The position numbers and the translations under genes were made by a program. From an uncultured Novosphingobium sp. (GTDB lineage: Bacteria; Pseudomonadota; Alphaproteobacteria; Sphingomonadales; Sphingomonadaceae), in NCBI GenBank assembly GCA_937860195.1, contig CALMBN010000135.1, positions 1-6,421 of the forward strand: DNA of 6,421 nt, read 5' to 3'. The notes beneath the pieces are model-generated. The model ran no database searches, was not told the origin of the DNA, and saw nothing but the letters and a program-made list of their open reading frames with translations. This document shows, one piece after another, positions 6,220 through 6,421 of the stretch. The stretch's first letter is position 1, and each line of letters opens with the position of its first letter.

Positions 6220-6335
6220 CCCCAAACCCGTTCGTCCTGAGCTTGTCGAAGGACCGTTCTTGTCCTTTGGGATGCGCGGGGCGGCACGAAGCAAAGGACA
6301 GTGCTTCAACAAGCTCAGCATGGACGGGTTTTGGG
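6220..6335. repeat. Long imperfect inverted repeat, REP/sphingomonad-palindrome type
   Basis: The left arm (6220-6269) and right arm (6292-6335) are imperfect reverse complements around a 22-base loop. Outer ends pair CCCAAACCCG (6221-6230) with CGGGTTTTGGG (6325-6335). The central unit CTGAGCTTGTCGAAG (6237-6251) returns inverted as CTTCAACAAGCTCAG (6304-6318) with one mismatch. The inner TGTCCTTTG (6261-6269) matches CAAAGGACA (6292-6300) exactly. The left arm has about six extra bases. The CTGAGCTTGTCGAAG unit is, from memory, a frequently dispersed intergenic palindrome in sphingomonad genomes. It lies between converging genes and may also stop transcription or block exonucleases, although there is no T-run. 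Confidence 0.75.
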
Positions 6336-6365
6336 TAAGCTAAGGTCTTCCGAGGGTGAAAAAAC

Positions 6366-6421
6366 TTAGGCCGCCTTTTCCTTGCCCTTGAGCACCCGGA
6401 CGGGTTCTTTGCGGCCTTCGA
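6366..6421 (-). CDS. C-terminal end of an unidentified gene (partial, runs off the right edge)
   Basis: Read on the - strand from the window edge, an open frame codes EGRKEPVRVLKGKEKAA and stops at TAA (6366-6368). The short charged, Lys/Arg/Glu-rich tail ending in KAA looks like a natural protein end. The convergent placement with the gene at 5507-6199 and the palindrome between them supports a real gene end here. Only 17 codons are visible, too few to name a family, and chance cannot be excluded. A run of six T on the - strand just after the stop (6358-6363) could assist termination, but I see no strong hairpin next to it. Confidence 0.45.
   Translation of the reverse strand, partial: EGRKEPVRVLKGKEKAA

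Overview
The window looks like chromosomal DNA from an alphaproteobacterium, most likely a sphingomonad (Sphingomonadales). This rests on high-GC coding sequence, a TonB-dependent receptor with the exported N-terminus and EIVVTGT-type TonB box common in that group, and a dispersed-type palindrome built on CTGAGCTTGTCGAAG. The group is inferred from style and memory, not from a marker gene.

Layout: (1) 24-52 is a strong Rho-independent terminator of a gene lying upstream of the window. (2) 90-836 (+) is mtgA, a monofunctional peptidoglycan glycosyltransferase. (3) 861-888 is a symmetrical terminator hairpin shared by the converging mtgA and receptor genes. (4) 915-3602 (-) is an 895-residue TonB-dependent outer-membrane receptor of unknown substrate. 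(5) 3603-3938 is a 336-base divergent control region with a near-palindrome overlapping a possible -10 box. (6) 3939-4913 (+) is a cation diffusion facilitator (CDF) efflux transporter with a very His-rich N-terminus and the HxxxD/HxxxD site expected of zinc-type members. (7) 5001-5507 (+) is a small exported NTF2-like/DUF4440-type protein with a methionine cluster. (8) 5507-6199 (+) is an exported protein of no family I recognise, whose start overlaps the previous stop by one base. (9) 6220-6335 is a long imperfect inverted repeat of REP type. (10) 6366-6421 (-) is the probable C-terminal end of a gene running in from the right edge.

How the genes may work together: an outer-membrane import receptor and an inner-membrane metal exporter diverge from one control region, and two exported proteins follow the exporter. 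A metal-homeostasis neighbourhood (zinc or another divalent metal, possibly copper for the Met-rich protein) is a reasonable inference, but nothing in the sequence proves the metal or shared regulation. mtgA appears unrelated cell-wall housekeeping. I found no CRISPR array, insertion sequence, tRNA or rRNA. The best candidates for something undescribed are the coupled exported pair at 5001-6199 and the divergent control region.
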